A DNA stretch of 64,000 nucleotides from Bacteroidales bacterium (GCA_016709865.1 JADJLX010000005.1:868001-932000); one strand, 5' to 3'. Positions 18,301 to 26,597 are shown, counted from the first letter of the stretch. A program made the numbers and translations. Notes: a model not told the origin generated them from the letters alone.

Positions 18301-18858
18301 AATATGGAGATCTATTGGGATTATATTTTCTTCTCTGAAAAGCTTGCAGAAAATATGACTATAACAACTAAGATGGAACCAACAGCAGCTGATCTGCATT
18401 ATAGAGGATTCTCAGAAAGTTTCAGAAAAGGAAACAGATACGGACCTCACTGGTTTGACTACTCTAAAACAGAAACTGAACCAAAATGGAGAGACCTTCC
18501 GGGTAATTATACACGGTATGGAGATGTACTGCCGCTTCTTTACACGTCTGATAATAAATATATTATCTCCAATGCCGGTGATGAAGCCTCAATTGAATTT
18601 GATGCAGAATCACTGCCTGAACTCAAACCGGGCTGGAAAAGGGATTTTCTCATTAACAGTGTCGGCTGGGTTAAGGATGGAGACTTAAATACTGCTTTTG
18701 GAAATTCTGTGCTCCCTCTGCCTTTCCATGGCATGAAAAGCTATCCTCCTTCTGAAAAGGATACATATCCGAACAGTCCAGAACTTCAGAAATATAACAG
18801 GGAATACAATACAAGAGTAGTAACTAACGAAGGATATCTTAATGCACTCAAGAAATAA
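15307..18858 (+). CDS. Large TPR, FG-GAP/VCBS, ASPIC-UnbV lipoprotein with extra C-terminal domain
   Basis: A 1183-residue lipoprotein (Cys20 in FNCKNSG). Residues about 30-240 are TPR repeats (NLGLTYLRMGKYPEAEKQLRKAISID). Residues about 300-680 are FG-GAP/VCBS repeats with DxDxDG loops (DFDGDGDIDLYAG, DYNNDGFLDLFI). An ASPIC/UnbV-like domain follows (KLFGLRAGSAKNNHFGIGAKVEM). The last 420 residues begin with CPFLYTWDGDEYVFVKDILWRSALGMP and form a conserved-looking domain I cannot name. The protein is likely periplasmic or surface-exposed and may be a scaffold, with TPRs docking partners. It is separated from the binding-protein gene by a repeat-filled gap, so it may start a new transcript. 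Its stop overlaps the next gene. Confidence 0.88.
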   Translation: MKKLHIILIAILAVSMLFNCKNSGDNKQSSTDLTTTRTLGLAYLEEFNLEEAEKEFLKFIKLAPEEKLGYANLGLTYLRMGKYPEAEKQLRKAISIDSKDADIRLILATVYRMNNEKAKSITELNEALTFAPDHIKVLYDLSELYSLESDEESIKNRLNTLLLLVKNAPGNIVPYLSLTDILIRQGETDKALEQMEIIKKQFPEFPKEATGYYDKILPALRKKDKETAILNFTIFHNYLKVTSPYQAGIMDLKGPGGSLIGFPVITFDRQSSFGSGETGSILEVMKYTNVTASAGLGIVQPSDNANPEFAGSAHVEAADFDGDGDIDLYAGSFDPSTSSYKHYLFKNSMGLFTDVTKEAGLSHKGKESSAEFADFDNDGFLDLYIVKDEGDILYKNVAEGTFDDVSSEAKTERKKSGIGSLFFDMDHDGDLDLYRLTSDINQQFQNTADGTFLELNGKMGEHIKGTISRDAAFGDFDEDEDIDLIVVNKNASNIYYSNQRQSVFKDITENSGLKSEGGSSSITAGDYNNDGFLDLFITSVNPGENMLYKNLTNGSFEPVKESSEMFATLKNLKAYDASFLDFDNDGYLDLFVAGESTEKDGRGLFLFHNDSKGSFSDISRLLPEDVKSGNKIAIFDYNDDGDLDVAVTGVNGGLFLLRNDGGNNNHYIKIKLFGLRAGSAKNNHFGIGAKVEMRAGDLYQTTVVSDPNVYFGMGNRSQADIIRITWTNGVPQNIFNPGTDQALIEAQTLKGSCPFLYTWDGDEYVFVKDILWRSALGMPLGIMGGNTAYAFADASDDYIKIPGEVMKPENGKYTIRITSELWETIYLDKLQLVAVDHPESTDIYVKEQFSPPPFTGLDIIQVEEKTLPESAFNGNGEDVLQFISKKDDNYLSGFTPERYQGITEVNELILDPGDAGKNGELHLFMNGWIFPTDASINYALTQTDKLKVFPPVIQVINKKGDWETVISNLGFPMGKDKTVIADLTGKFITSDHRIRIRTNMEIYWDYIFFSEKLAENMTITTKMEPTAADLHYRGFSESFRKGNRYGPHWFDYSKTETEPKWRDLPGNYTRYGDVLPLLYTSDNKYIISNAGDEASIEFDAESLPELKPGWKRDFLINSVGWVKDGDLNTAFGNSVLPLPFHGMKSYPPSEKDTYPNSPELQKYNREYNTRVVTNEGYLNALKK

Positions 18859-20656
18859 AAATCCATTAACCACAAAGGACACAAAGGTCCCGATAGCTAT
18901 CGGGATACACAAAGGTCACAAAGAATTAAATATCATTGATTTAACTTTGTGTCCTTTGAGTGCACTTTGTGTACTTTGTGGTAAAAAAAGATCTTATTTG
19001 TTATCCATCTTTCTCATTTGTTTTCCCGTGCTGCTCACAGCTCAAAGAAATTCTGTCAGCTTCACAGACATAACAAAAAAAGCCGGAATTGACTTTAAAT
19101 ACACACTCGGAGACTATTCCTATGTAAATATCATTGAAAGCAGCGGATCGGGAATAACTATTTTTGATTACAACAATGATAAGCTCATGGATCTGTTCCT
19201 GATGAACGGAACGTATCTTGAGGGCATTTCGGATCCTGATGGTAAGGTATTTAAAGATACACCCGACAAGCTCTATAAGAATAATGGAGATGGTACTTTT
19301 ACTGATGTCACTAAGGAAGCTGGAATTGAGGATAAACACTGGAGTATGGCTGCAGGAGCAATAGACATTGATTCAGACGGATATCAGGATCTGTATCTGC
19401 TAAACTACGGACCGAATGTATTTTACAGGAATAACGGTAACGGCACTTTCAGCGATATTACCGCAGAACTTGGTCTGGCAGGTCCCGGGAAACTGAATGG
19501 TTTTACAAAGTGGAGCATCGGCGTCTCATTCTGGGATTACAACAATGATGGACGCCTTGATGCAATGGTAGGTAACTTTCTTGCATTTGATCCCAAGTAT
19601 GTCTCGACGGCCGGACCGGGTATCATGCCTCACCCTTCTGAATATAAAGGACAGGCATCGATGCTCTATGAACAACAGACTGATGGCAGGTTTATAGATG
19701 TCACAAAGAAAAACAACCTGTTTTATCCCGATTCAAAATGCATGGGACTGACAGTTTTCGATTATGATTATGACGGCGATCTTGATATATTCCAGGCGAA
19801 CGATCATCACTTCAATTACCTGTTCAGAAATGACAAAGGTGTTTATAAAGAAGTTGCTATTGAGAGCGGTGTGGCAGCTAACAGCAAGGGTGTCGGTACA
19901 GGGTCGATGCACGGGTCGTTAGGCGATGTTGACGGCGACGGATGGATCGACCTGCTCGTGACTGACCTTGAGTACGGAGCTTTGTACAGGAACATGGGAA
20001 ACGGCCTTTTTACAGATATTACAGAATCGAGTGGTATAGCAGGACAAATGGCAGGCAAAGGAAGCTGGGGAGCAGTATTATTCGATTATGACAACGATGG
20101 TGATCAGGATATTGTTGCAGCTGATGGAACTGCTGAAGAGCTGATACTTCAGTTGCCGCTGCTGCTCGAAAATGACGGAACAGGAAAATTTAAAAATGCA
20201 GGACCGGAAAGTAGTCCGTATTTCTCCGTAAAGCGTTCGGGCCGGGGACTGGCTATTTTGGATTATGACAATGATGGCGACCTGGATGTAATAATATCAC
20301 ATGTGGATAAAACAGCGACCGCAGCCTTACTGAGAAATGACGGCGGAAATAAGAACAACTGGCTTGGCATAACCTTACTTGGGAAAGATGGAATTGGTCC
20401 TGCTATAGGAGCAAAAGTAACTGTTACTGCAGGCGGTAGAAAACAGGTACTTATTAACCAGTGGACCACCAGTTATCTCTCAAACAATGATCCACGCATG
20501 CATATTGGTCTGGGACAGCAGAAACAGATTGATCAGCTCGAGATCGTTTGGTCTGATGGTAAAAAGGAGGTGTTTAAAAACATCGTGGTGAACAGGTATG
20601 TGGTTATTAGACAGGGAGAGGGAGTGGTAACTGAACAGGTAAAAGGTAAAAGGTAA
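18842..20656 (+). CDS. CRTAC1-like FG-GAP/ASPIC-UnbV secreted protein; start uncertain
   Basis: A protein of up to 604 residues with the same layout as the gene at 4563: FG-GAP/VCBS repeats (FDYNNDKLMDLFLMN, DYDYDGDLDIFQAN, DYDNDGDQDIVAA) and a terminal ASPIC/UnbV domain (NNWLGITLLGKDGIGPAIGAKVTV, LEIVWSDGKKEVFKN). The ATG at 18842 overlaps the preceding gene by 17 bases, but the next 45 codons are translated intergenic repeat DNA (LTTKDTK, LCVLCGKK). A plausible signal peptide (KKRSYLLSIFLICFPVLLTAQ) begins only at about residue 48. No closer in-frame ATG exists; TTG codons such as 18998 are possible starts. Either the repeat invaded the 5' end and now encodes a leader, or initiation uses a non-ATG codon. 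The last codons run into a period-7 repeat. Confidence 0.88.
   Translation: MHSRNKNPLTTKDTKVPIAIGIHKGHKELNIIDLTLCPLSALCVLCGKKRSYLLSIFLICFPVLLTAQRNSVSFTDITKKAGIDFKYTLGDYSYVNIIESSGSGITIFDYNNDKLMDLFLMNGTYLEGISDPDGKVFKDTPDKLYKNNGDGTFTDVTKEAGIEDKHWSMAAGAIDIDSDGYQDLYLLNYGPNVFYRNNGNGTFSDITAELGLAGPGKLNGFTKWSIGVSFWDYNNDGRLDAMVGNFLAFDPKYVSTAGPGIMPHPSEYKGQASMLYEQQTDGRFIDVTKKNNLFYPDSKCMGLTVFDYDYDGDLDIFQANDHHFNYLFRNDKGVYKEVAIESGVAANSKGVGTGSMHGSLGDVDGDGWIDLLVTDLEYGALYRNMGNGLFTDITESSGIAGQMAGKGSWGAVLFDYDNDGDQDIVAADGTAEELILQLPLLLENDGTGKFKNAGPESSPYFSVKRSGRGLAILDYDNDGDLDVIISHVDKTATAALLRNDGGNKNNWLGITLLGKDGIGPAIGAKVTVTAGGRKQVLINQWTTSYLSNNDPRMHIGLGQQKQIDQLEIVWSDGKKEVFKNIVVNRYVVIRQGEGVVTEQVKGKR
18866..18983. repeat. 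CACAAAGG-type inverted repeat, copy 3, with nested palindrome
   Basis: AACCACAAAGGACACAAAGG on the left faces CTTTGTGTACTTTGTGGT on the right. A 16-bp perfect palindrome CCCGATAGCTATCGGG (18889-18904) sits inside the left arm. The repeat lies across the 5' end of the gene beginning at 18842. Confidence 0.8.
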
Positions 20657-20712
20657 AAAGTAAAAGGTGAAAGGTGTTTTGACTGCAAGACCGCAAGACC
20701 GCAAGACATCAG
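20637..20712. repeat. Period-7/8 tandem repeats (GTAAAAG and CCGCAAGA types)
   Basis: Seven-base GTAAAAG units overlap the stop codon of the preceding gene and pass into eight-base CCGCAAGA units. Related CCGCAAGA units occur at 35347-35391 and on the other strand at 39720-39770. Confidence 0.75.
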
Positions 20713-20748
20713 ACTTAATATTATGAAATAATTATTAAAATAAGGAAT

Positions 20749-22077
20749 ATGGATAATCAATATGTAAATAAGGTAATAGACCTTACTAATCCGGAGAAGA
20801 ATGTAATATACAACATGACTCATGAAGAGGCTGTTGAGGCTGTACGGTCAGGGAACACTGAGGCAGTACGCAGTATAGACGGACAGTTTGCGCTTGTATC
20901 GGTTGAAGGAAAAACTATAAGGATGGCAAGATCTATCGGAAGACCAATCCGGTATTTTATTGCAAAGCGTCCTGAAGGACCGAACCTTATCGTTGCTGAG
21001 CGCATAGACGTCATCTTCGATTACCTGAAAAAGGAAGGCCTCGATCATCAGTTCCACCCGTCATATACCAGGATGGCTCCCGCTCATTATGTTACAAAGA
21101 TTGAACTGCTTGGCTGTCCCGATCCTAATCCTGTGTATACAAGATTCTTCACTCCGGAACGGAATAAGTATAAAAGCAGTACAACCGGTAAGATTGGGGA
21201 AGAGTATATTAATATAGTATACGAAGAAATTAAGAAATGGTTGCAGTTCCGGGCTAAAACCGGTCCGGTTGGAGTCACTTTTTCAGCAGGCATCGACAGT
21301 GGTTCTGTGTTCCTTCTGACCTATCATGCACTAAAAGAGCTGGGGGAAAGTCCTTCAAGGCTCAAAGCATTCACCCTGTCGATTGACGGTGGCGGGGCTG
21401 ACCTGGTTCAGGCCAGAAAATTCCTGGGATCACTTAATCTTGAGATGTTCCTGGAGCCAATCGAAGTTGAATATTCATCACTCGACTGGAAGAAAGCTGT
21501 GAAAGCAGTAGAAGACTATAAACCTCTTGATATCCAGTCAGCAGCTATGAACATTGCGTTGCTTCAGGGCATCCGCTCACGCTATCCTGAATGGAAATAT
21601 ATACTTGATGGTGAAGGCGGTGATGAAAATCTGAAAGATTACCCTATCGAGGAGAATCCGGAACTGACAATTAAAAGTGTACTGAATAATCTGATGCTTT
21701 ATCACGAAGGCTGGGGAGTTGATTCGATTAAACACTCATTAACCTACTCAGGAGGACTAAGCCGCGGATATATGCGCTCATTTGCTACCGCCGATATAGC
21801 AGGTTTTGAAGGTTTTAGTCCATATACTCTTCCAAATGTTATTGAAATCTCGGAAGGTATCCCCTACATTGATATGACCAACTGGGACCATAAAAAGTTA
21901 TATGACCTTAAAGGAGAGATAGTTTCAAAGGGAGTAAAAGCCATCACAGGACTCGATATGCCGGTGTTTGAAAAAAGACGGTTCCAGCATGGAGCAGCCT
22001 CTTCATCTGATTTTGACAAGCACTTTCCTTTAAAAGAGATCACTTACAGGAAGGAGTTTCTTTCGCAGTATGAATGA
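20749..22077 (+). CDS. Asparagine-synthetase-like ATP-pyrophosphatase protein, no glutaminase cysteine
   Basis: A 442-residue cytoplasmic protein. Residues about 150-400 carry the asparagine-synthetase C-terminal fold: a PP-loop variant FSAGIDSGS (residues 178-186) and DGEGGDEN (287-294). Residues 1-140 resemble the class II amidotransferase domain (IDGQFALVSVEGKTIRMARSIGRPIRYF), but the sequence begins MDNQ and lacks the Cys2 nucleophile, so glutamine hydrolysis is not expected. Cys-less relatives in other systems are known to adenylate a carboxylate and form amides or lactams (beta-lactam synthetase, lasso-peptide cyclase). The gene overlaps the radical SAM gene by 8 bases, so the two products are likely made together in fixed ratio. 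Simple asparagine synthesis is unlikely. Confidence 0.85.
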   Translation: MDNQYVNKVIDLTNPEKNVIYNMTHEEAVEAVRSGNTEAVRSIDGQFALVSVEGKTIRMARSIGRPIRYFIAKRPEGPNLIVAERIDVIFDYLKKEGLDHQFHPSYTRMAPAHYVTKIELLGCPDPNPVYTRFFTPERNKYKSSTTGKIGEEYINIVYEEIKKWLQFRAKTGPVGVTFSAGIDSGSVFLLTYHALKELGESPSRLKAFTLSIDGGGADLVQARKFLGSLNLEMFLEPIEVEYSSLDWKKAVKAVEDYKPLDIQSAAMNIALLQGIRSRYPEWKYILDGEGGDENLKDYPIEENPELTIKSVLNNLMLYHEGWGVDSIKHSLTYSGGLSRGYMRSFATADIAGFEGFSPYTLPNVIEISEGIPYIDMTNWDHKKLYDLKGEIVSKGVKAITGLDMPVFEKRRFQHGAASSSDFDKHFPLKEITYRKEFLSQYE

Positions 22078-23017
22078 GAATACAGAATTCGCTTTAAATG
22101 ATAAATGGATAAAAGGCAACCGGGGAATCAAAAACCCGGTTGATCCATTCAAACCATATGGCTGGCTGGTAGAAAAGGAAAGAACTGCATCTGGCAGGAT
22201 TGAGGATACAGGAATAATCTTTCTTACCAACAGTGAATGCCAGTTTCATTGTCTGATGTGCGATCTGTGGAAAAACACAACAGACAATCCTGTTCCTGAG
22301 GGTGCCATACCTGCACAAATTGAATGGGCTTTAAAAAAAATGCCCGGAATAAAACATGTTAAATTATATAACAGCGGGAGTTTCTTCGATAAAAGGGCTA
22401 TACCTGAAAAAGATCATGAAAAGATAGCTTCACTTTTAGAAACACTTGAAACTGTAATCGTTGAATGTCATCCTAAACTGATTAATGAGGGCTGTCTGAG
22501 ATTCAGGGATATGCTCAAACCTGACCTTCATATTGCATTGGGACTGGAGACTGTTAATCCGGAAGTCCTGAAAAAACTCAACAAACATCTGGTACCGGAG
22601 GATTTCAGCAAAACAGTCAACTTTCTGACTAAGAATAGAATAATGACCAGGGCTTTTATTCTTCTGAGGCCGCCATTTATGACAGAAACGGAAGGAATTG
22701 AATGGGCAGAAAGATCAATTGATTTTGCTTTTAATTCAGGAGTTGAATGCTGTACCGTTATACCTGTCAGAGGAGGAAACGGGGCAATGGAGATTTTGCA
22801 GAAGAGAGGTGATTTTTCACCTCCTGATATTCAATCTCTGGAAACTGTTTTAGAATATGGCATCAACCTTAAATCGGGGCGTGTTTTCGCTGATACCTGG
22901 GATCTGGGGCTCTTTACAAAATGTAACAAATGCACTGACCAGAGAACTATGCGGCTAACAGAGATGAATCTGAGTCAGACCATCCTACCAAAGGTTAAAT
23001 GCGACTGTAATTATTAA
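22070..23017 (+). CDS. Radical SAM enzyme resembling archaeosine synthase subunit RaSEA
   Basis: A 315-residue protein with the radical SAM motif CQFHCLMC (Cys57, Cys61, Cys64), which binds a 4Fe-4S cluster. Downstream motifs VKLYNSGSFFDKRAIPEKDHEKI, LHIALGLETVNPEVLKKLNK and AFILLRPPFMTETEGIEWAERSI resemble the family of RaSEA (TIGR01210-like), from memory of that family. The C-terminus has a further cysteine set, TKCNKCTDQ and KVKCDCNY, which could bind a second cluster or metal. In archaea RaSEA converts a lysine-modified tRNA base to archaeosine; bacteria do not have archaeosine, so the substrate here must differ or the assignment is only to family. The gene is translationally coupled to the asparagine-synthetase-like gene. 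Confidence 0.85.
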   Translation: MNENTEFALNDKWIKGNRGIKNPVDPFKPYGWLVEKERTASGRIEDTGIIFLTNSECQFHCLMCDLWKNTTDNPVPEGAIPAQIEWALKKMPGIKHVKLYNSGSFFDKRAIPEKDHEKIASLLETLETVIVECHPKLINEGCLRFRDMLKPDLHIALGLETVNPEVLKKLNKHLVPEDFSKTVNFLTKNRIMTRAFILLRPPFMTETEGIEWAERSIDFAFNSGVECCTVIPVRGGNGAMEILQKRGDFSPPDIQSLETVLEYGINLKSGRVFADTWDLGLFTKCNKCTDQRTMRLTEMNLSQTILPKVKCDCNY

Positions 23018-23029
23018 GTATGAAAGCCA

Positions 23030-23135
23030 TTAACCACAAAGTACACAAAGGAATCACGAAGGAACACAAAGGAAAAACCGTGTCTAATGGACTTCGTGTC
23101 CTTTGTGAATATTCCTTAGTGCCCTTTGTGGTTAA
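23030..23135. repeat. CACAAAGG-type inverted repeat, copy 4
   Basis: TTAACCACAAAG at the left end faces CTTTGTGGTTAA at the right end, with CACAAAGG and CCTTTGTG units between. It begins 13 bases after the radical SAM stop. Confidence 0.8.
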
Positions 23136-23175
23136 TATTTTTAGGGTAAATGAGGTTCTGTAATTTAGAATCATT

Positions 23176-23209
23176 TTTGAGAGCAGGTAGCCATTTTATT
23201 CTAACTTTA
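23176..23209 (+). promoter_or_regulatory. Possible promoter for the heme/propeller lipoprotein
   Basis: TTTG (23176-23179), 22 bases, then TAACTTTA (23202-23209) resembles the Bacteroidota -33/-7 pattern with one mismatch and a slightly long spacer. It lies 36 bases before the ATG at 23245. Confidence 0.3.
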
Positions 23210-23244
23210 TTGCCGGGAAAAGAGACCCGGATCAGCAGACAGAT

Positions 23245-24822
23245 ATGAAATCAGTAATAAAACTATTCAGCATAATAATATTGTTCTCAGGATTACTGTT
23301 TACTTACAGCTGCGAATCAGATGTTTCGAAAAATGCTGAGCCGGAAAACCGGAAGCCTGATATTTTACCTGATTATATTGATGTAACAATACCTCCAAAC
23401 ATAGCTCCTATGAACTTCTCAGTTACAGAAAAAGGAAGTTCATACACCGTGATTGCAACAGCCGGGTCAGGAAGGAATCAGATTAAGATCAATTCATCCG
23501 ACGGTATAATAAAGTTTCCTGAAAAAGCCTGGAAAAAGCTTCTTGAAGAAAGCATCGGGGACACCATAAAAATAAAGGTTTTCGCTTCACAAAAAGGAAA
23601 AAAGAAATCGGAAGCATTTAATTCCTTTTACATGGCTGTATCTGCTGATAAAATTGATCCCTACCTGGTCTACAGGCTCATTCATCCCGGTTATTACAGC
23701 TGGTCGAATATAAAGATCATGCAGCGGTCGGTTGAAAGCTTTTCTGAAGCTTCGATATTCGAAAACCAGATTATGGATAAAAACTGTGCAAACTGCCACT
23801 CTTTTAATAATAACAGTCCCGACAGGTTTATGATCCATATCCGCGGATCGCTTGGAGGAACCTATTTTGTAGAGGATGGGAAAATAACAAGAACTGATCC
23901 AAAAATAGATGCAATGCCTGGCACAGCAACATATCCATCATGGCATCCGGGTGGCCGGTTCATGGCATACTCCTCCAACCAGGTGCGACAGAGTTTCTAT
24001 TCCCAGCCGGGAAAATATATTGAGGTATTCGATCTTGTTTCATCCCTGATCTTATTCGACAGAAAAAACAATGAGATCATTACTGTAACAGATAGTGATA
24101 CAACCAACTACCTTCAAACTTTTCCATCTTGGTCACCTGATGGCAAATACCTGTACTTCTGCAGGGCACGACAGGTTATTAACAGTGCATATCCTGAACT
24201 TGAACAGATTGAAAATACTCATTACGATATTGCACGAAAATCATTTGATCCCGATACAAGGAAATTCGGAGATACTGAGGTCATTTTCAATGCAGCAGGA
24301 ATAAGCAAGAGTGCATCATTCCCAAGAATCTCGCCTGATGGCAGGTTTATGGTTTTCACGCTTCACGATTATGGTACTTTTCCTATATGGCATAAAGAAG
24401 CTGATCTTTATCTGCTTGATATGCAAAGCGGTTTAGCTGAAAAAATGAATATAAACAGTGATAAGACAGAAAGCTATCACACATGGTCGTCAAATGGTAA
24501 ATGGCTGGTATTCAGCAGTAAAAGAATTGATGGAAGAAGTGCCAGACCCCATTTTGCACATATCGATCCTGATGGTAAACAGGGAAAAGAGTTTGTACTG
24601 CCTCAGAAAGATCCCACACTTTATAACCGGATGCTTGAATCGTTCAATATTCCCGAATTCGTGACCGGCAAAATTAAAATGACACCGAGGGATTTCTTAG
24701 AGGCCTCAAAACAATCACCAATTAAAGCGAAACCAGGTGACGCACTGGATGCAGCAAAAGAAACAAACGGCAGGAAGAAAGAGACAGTTGTGAATGGTAA
24801 TGAAAGGTTAATTCATGAATGA
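23245..24822 (+). CDS. PD40/TolB-like propeller lipoprotein with one c-type heme
   Basis: A 525-residue lipoprotein (Cys23 in YSCESD). An N-terminal beta-sandwich-like region (about 40-170) precedes a c-type heme motif CANCH (181-185). TolB/PD40 propeller repeats follow (YPSWHPGGRFMAYSS, FPSWSPDGKYLYFC, FPRISPDGRFMVFTLHD, YHTWSSNGKWLVFSSKR). The arrangement resembles the 6251 protein, which also combines a TolB-like propeller and a single CxxCH. It probably resides in the periplasm or outer membrane. Its stop overlaps the start of the membrane-protein gene by 4 bases (ATGA), which implies coupling. Function is unknown. Confidence 0.88.
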   Translation: MKSVIKLFSIIILFSGLLFTYSCESDVSKNAEPENRKPDILPDYIDVTIPPNIAPMNFSVTEKGSSYTVIATAGSGRNQIKINSSDGIIKFPEKAWKKLLEESIGDTIKIKVFASQKGKKKSEAFNSFYMAVSADKIDPYLVYRLIHPGYYSWSNIKIMQRSVESFSEASIFENQIMDKNCANCHSFNNNSPDRFMIHIRGSLGGTYFVEDGKITRTDPKIDAMPGTATYPSWHPGGRFMAYSSNQVRQSFYSQPGKYIEVFDLVSSLILFDRKNNEIITVTDSDTTNYLQTFPSWSPDGKYLYFCRARQVINSAYPELEQIENTHYDIARKSFDPDTRKFGDTEVIFNAAGISKSASFPRISPDGRFMVFTLHDYGTFPIWHKEADLYLLDMQSGLAEKMNINSDKTESYHTWSSNGKWLVFSSKRIDGRSARPHFAHIDPDGKQGKEFVLPQKDPTLYNRMLESFNIPEFVTGKIKMTPRDFLEASKQSPIKAKPGDALDAAKETNGRKKETVVNGNERLIHE

Positions 24823-26597
24823 TCATAATGAATAACTCTAAAAACATAAAGAACACTGATGCGTATATTGTTCTGGGTATTCTCCTGGCTTCTATATCTG
24901 CATATTTTTATCTTGCCGGTAACTATATTCTGGTCTTTCAGGAAACACGGTCGCTGTTTCTGTTTTCAGGTGAATACCTGCATAAATTTCTATTAAAACC
25001 AGGCGGTCTCCTTGAGTATGCTGCAAAGTTTCTTACCCAGTTCTATGCAGACCGGTTTTCTGGTCCGTTGATACTATCTGTTATTCTTACTGTACCGGCA
25101 GTTATCATATATTTCATTAACAAAAGATTGATCCCCGGAATAACCTACTCACTTGTTTTTCTTCTGATCCCCTCCTTCCTTATGCTGCTTATGCAGGCAA
25201 ATTACTATCATATGATGGAGTATAATCTTGGATTTCTGATGGTTCTGGTCTTCTACCTGTTCATGATTTCATCAGACAGAATATTCCACCGCATATTAAT
25301 ACTGATACTATTCCCTTTATTCTACTATATAGCAGGTGCATATGCAATGATTTTCGCTGCATTATATACTATCCATAACATTATACATCTGAAAGGGACA
25401 CAGAAATTTGTTTATTCATTTTTATTGCTGGCACTTGGGCTCATTTCATTTTTTATTGGCTGGAAAATTTTATTCCTGCAAACAGTTGAACAATTGACTT
25501 TATATCCGTTCCCTGCTTTTGCTAATCCTTCATATAAAATCTTTTTTTTCATACTTGCAGGGTACATAATATTTTATCCGCTGATTCCACGGGTGACCAA
25601 CAAACTGAAGCAGAGCAGACTGAATAAGAAGCTATACTCATATATTACTATCGGAGTAGTTTATGCATTAACAACATTATTCCTGTTTAATATATACAAT
25701 CCACAGACTGCCAGAGTAATAGAGCTTGAAAGACTGGTGTTCGCGGAGAAGTGGAATGAAGCAATTGATTTGCATGAGAAGAAGCCTTCAAGAAATCTCA
25801 TCGGACAATATTTTTATAATATTGCCCTTTCAGAAACCGATCAGCTCTGTGAAAGGTTGTTTTTTGGGAGTCAGGATTTTGCAGCAGGGTCACTTGTATT
25901 ACCCTGGGGCGATGATCATCTCGACAGGGGAGCCTATTTCTATTATTCCATAGGACTTATAAATGAAGCTCATCGCTGGGCATATGAAGAGATGGTTGTT
26001 TACGGCAACCGGCCTCAGAATATAAGGTTACTTGCCAAAACAAGCCTCATTAACGGCGACTATGAAATGGCAAGGAGATATTTAAGCATCCTGAAAAAGA
26101 CGATCTATTACCGCCGATGGGCAAAGAAATATGAGGCAATGGCAGATAATCCGGAACTTATCAAATCTGATCAGGATCTGGGATCCAGATTATCTCTCCT
26201 CCCGAAGACTAGTTTCTTTATACAATTCAATGAACCCCAAAACAATATCCCTCTTTTACTCGAAGGCCAACCAGACAACAGAAGGGCAATAGAGTATTAT
26301 ATGGCAGGTCTTCTTCTAACTAAACAAGTTGAAGTCATTGTTAATAATGTTAAAAGTCTGAAGTCTTCCGGATTTGACCATATCCCGCGTCATATTGAGG
26401 AGGCTGTATTAATTTACTATAACAGTACCAAGACACTTCCTGACCTTGGAGGACTTATTATTAATCCGGCAACCCAGGACCGTTTTAACCGGTATTTCAG
26501 TGCATATGTTAATGAGAGGAAGAATCAGGCAACATTAAAGGAGAATATGCAGAAGCAATTCGGGAATACGTTCTGGTACTATTTTCATTTTAAGTGA
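24819..26597 (+). CDS. Large polytopic membrane protein, DUF6057-like
   Basis: A 592-residue protein. The first 300 residues hold about ten hydrophobic helices (for example YIVLGILLASISAYFYLAG, LILILFPLFYYIAGAYAMIFAAL, YITIGVVYALTTLFLFNIY). The remaining 290 residues are soluble and helical with a TPR-like look (WNEAIDLHEKKPSRNLIGQYFYNIALSETDQL). I associate it with DUF6057, a Bacteroidota family of unknown function. It starts by ATGA overlap with the heme lipoprotein; an ATG at 24828 is an alternative start. Its 3' end overlaps the convergent amidohydrolase gene by 13 bases. Confidence 0.82.
   Translation: MIIMNNSKNIKNTDAYIVLGILLASISAYFYLAGNYILVFQETRSLFLFSGEYLHKFLLKPGGLLEYAAKFLTQFYADRFSGPLILSVILTVPAVIIYFINKRLIPGITYSLVFLLIPSFLMLLMQANYYHMMEYNLGFLMVLVFYLFMISSDRIFHRILILILFPLFYYIAGAYAMIFAALYTIHNIIHLKGTQKFVYSFLLLALGLISFFIGWKILFLQTVEQLTLYPFPAFANPSYKIFFFILAGYIIFYPLIPRVTNKLKQSRLNKKLYSYITIGVVYALTTLFLFNIYNPQTARVIELERLVFAEKWNEAIDLHEKKPSRNLIGQYFYNIALSETDQLCERLFFGSQDFAAGSLVLPWGDDHLDRGAYFYYSIGLINEAHRWAYEEMVVYGNRPQNIRLLAKTSLINGDYEMARRYLSILKKTIYYRRWAKKYEAMADNPELIKSDQDLGSRLSLLPKTSFFIQFNEPQNNIPLLLEGQPDNRRAIEYYMAGLLLTKQVEVIVNNVKSLKSSGFDHIPRHIEEAVLIYYNSTKTLPDLGGLIINPATQDRFNRYFSAYVNERKNQATLKENMQKQFGNTFWYYFHFK

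Noticed and set aside
20749..22077. Plain asparagine synthetase
   Set aside because: The N-terminal cysteine nucleophile is missing, the PP-loop is SAGIDS rather than SGGLDS, and the gene is coupled to a radical SAM enzyme.
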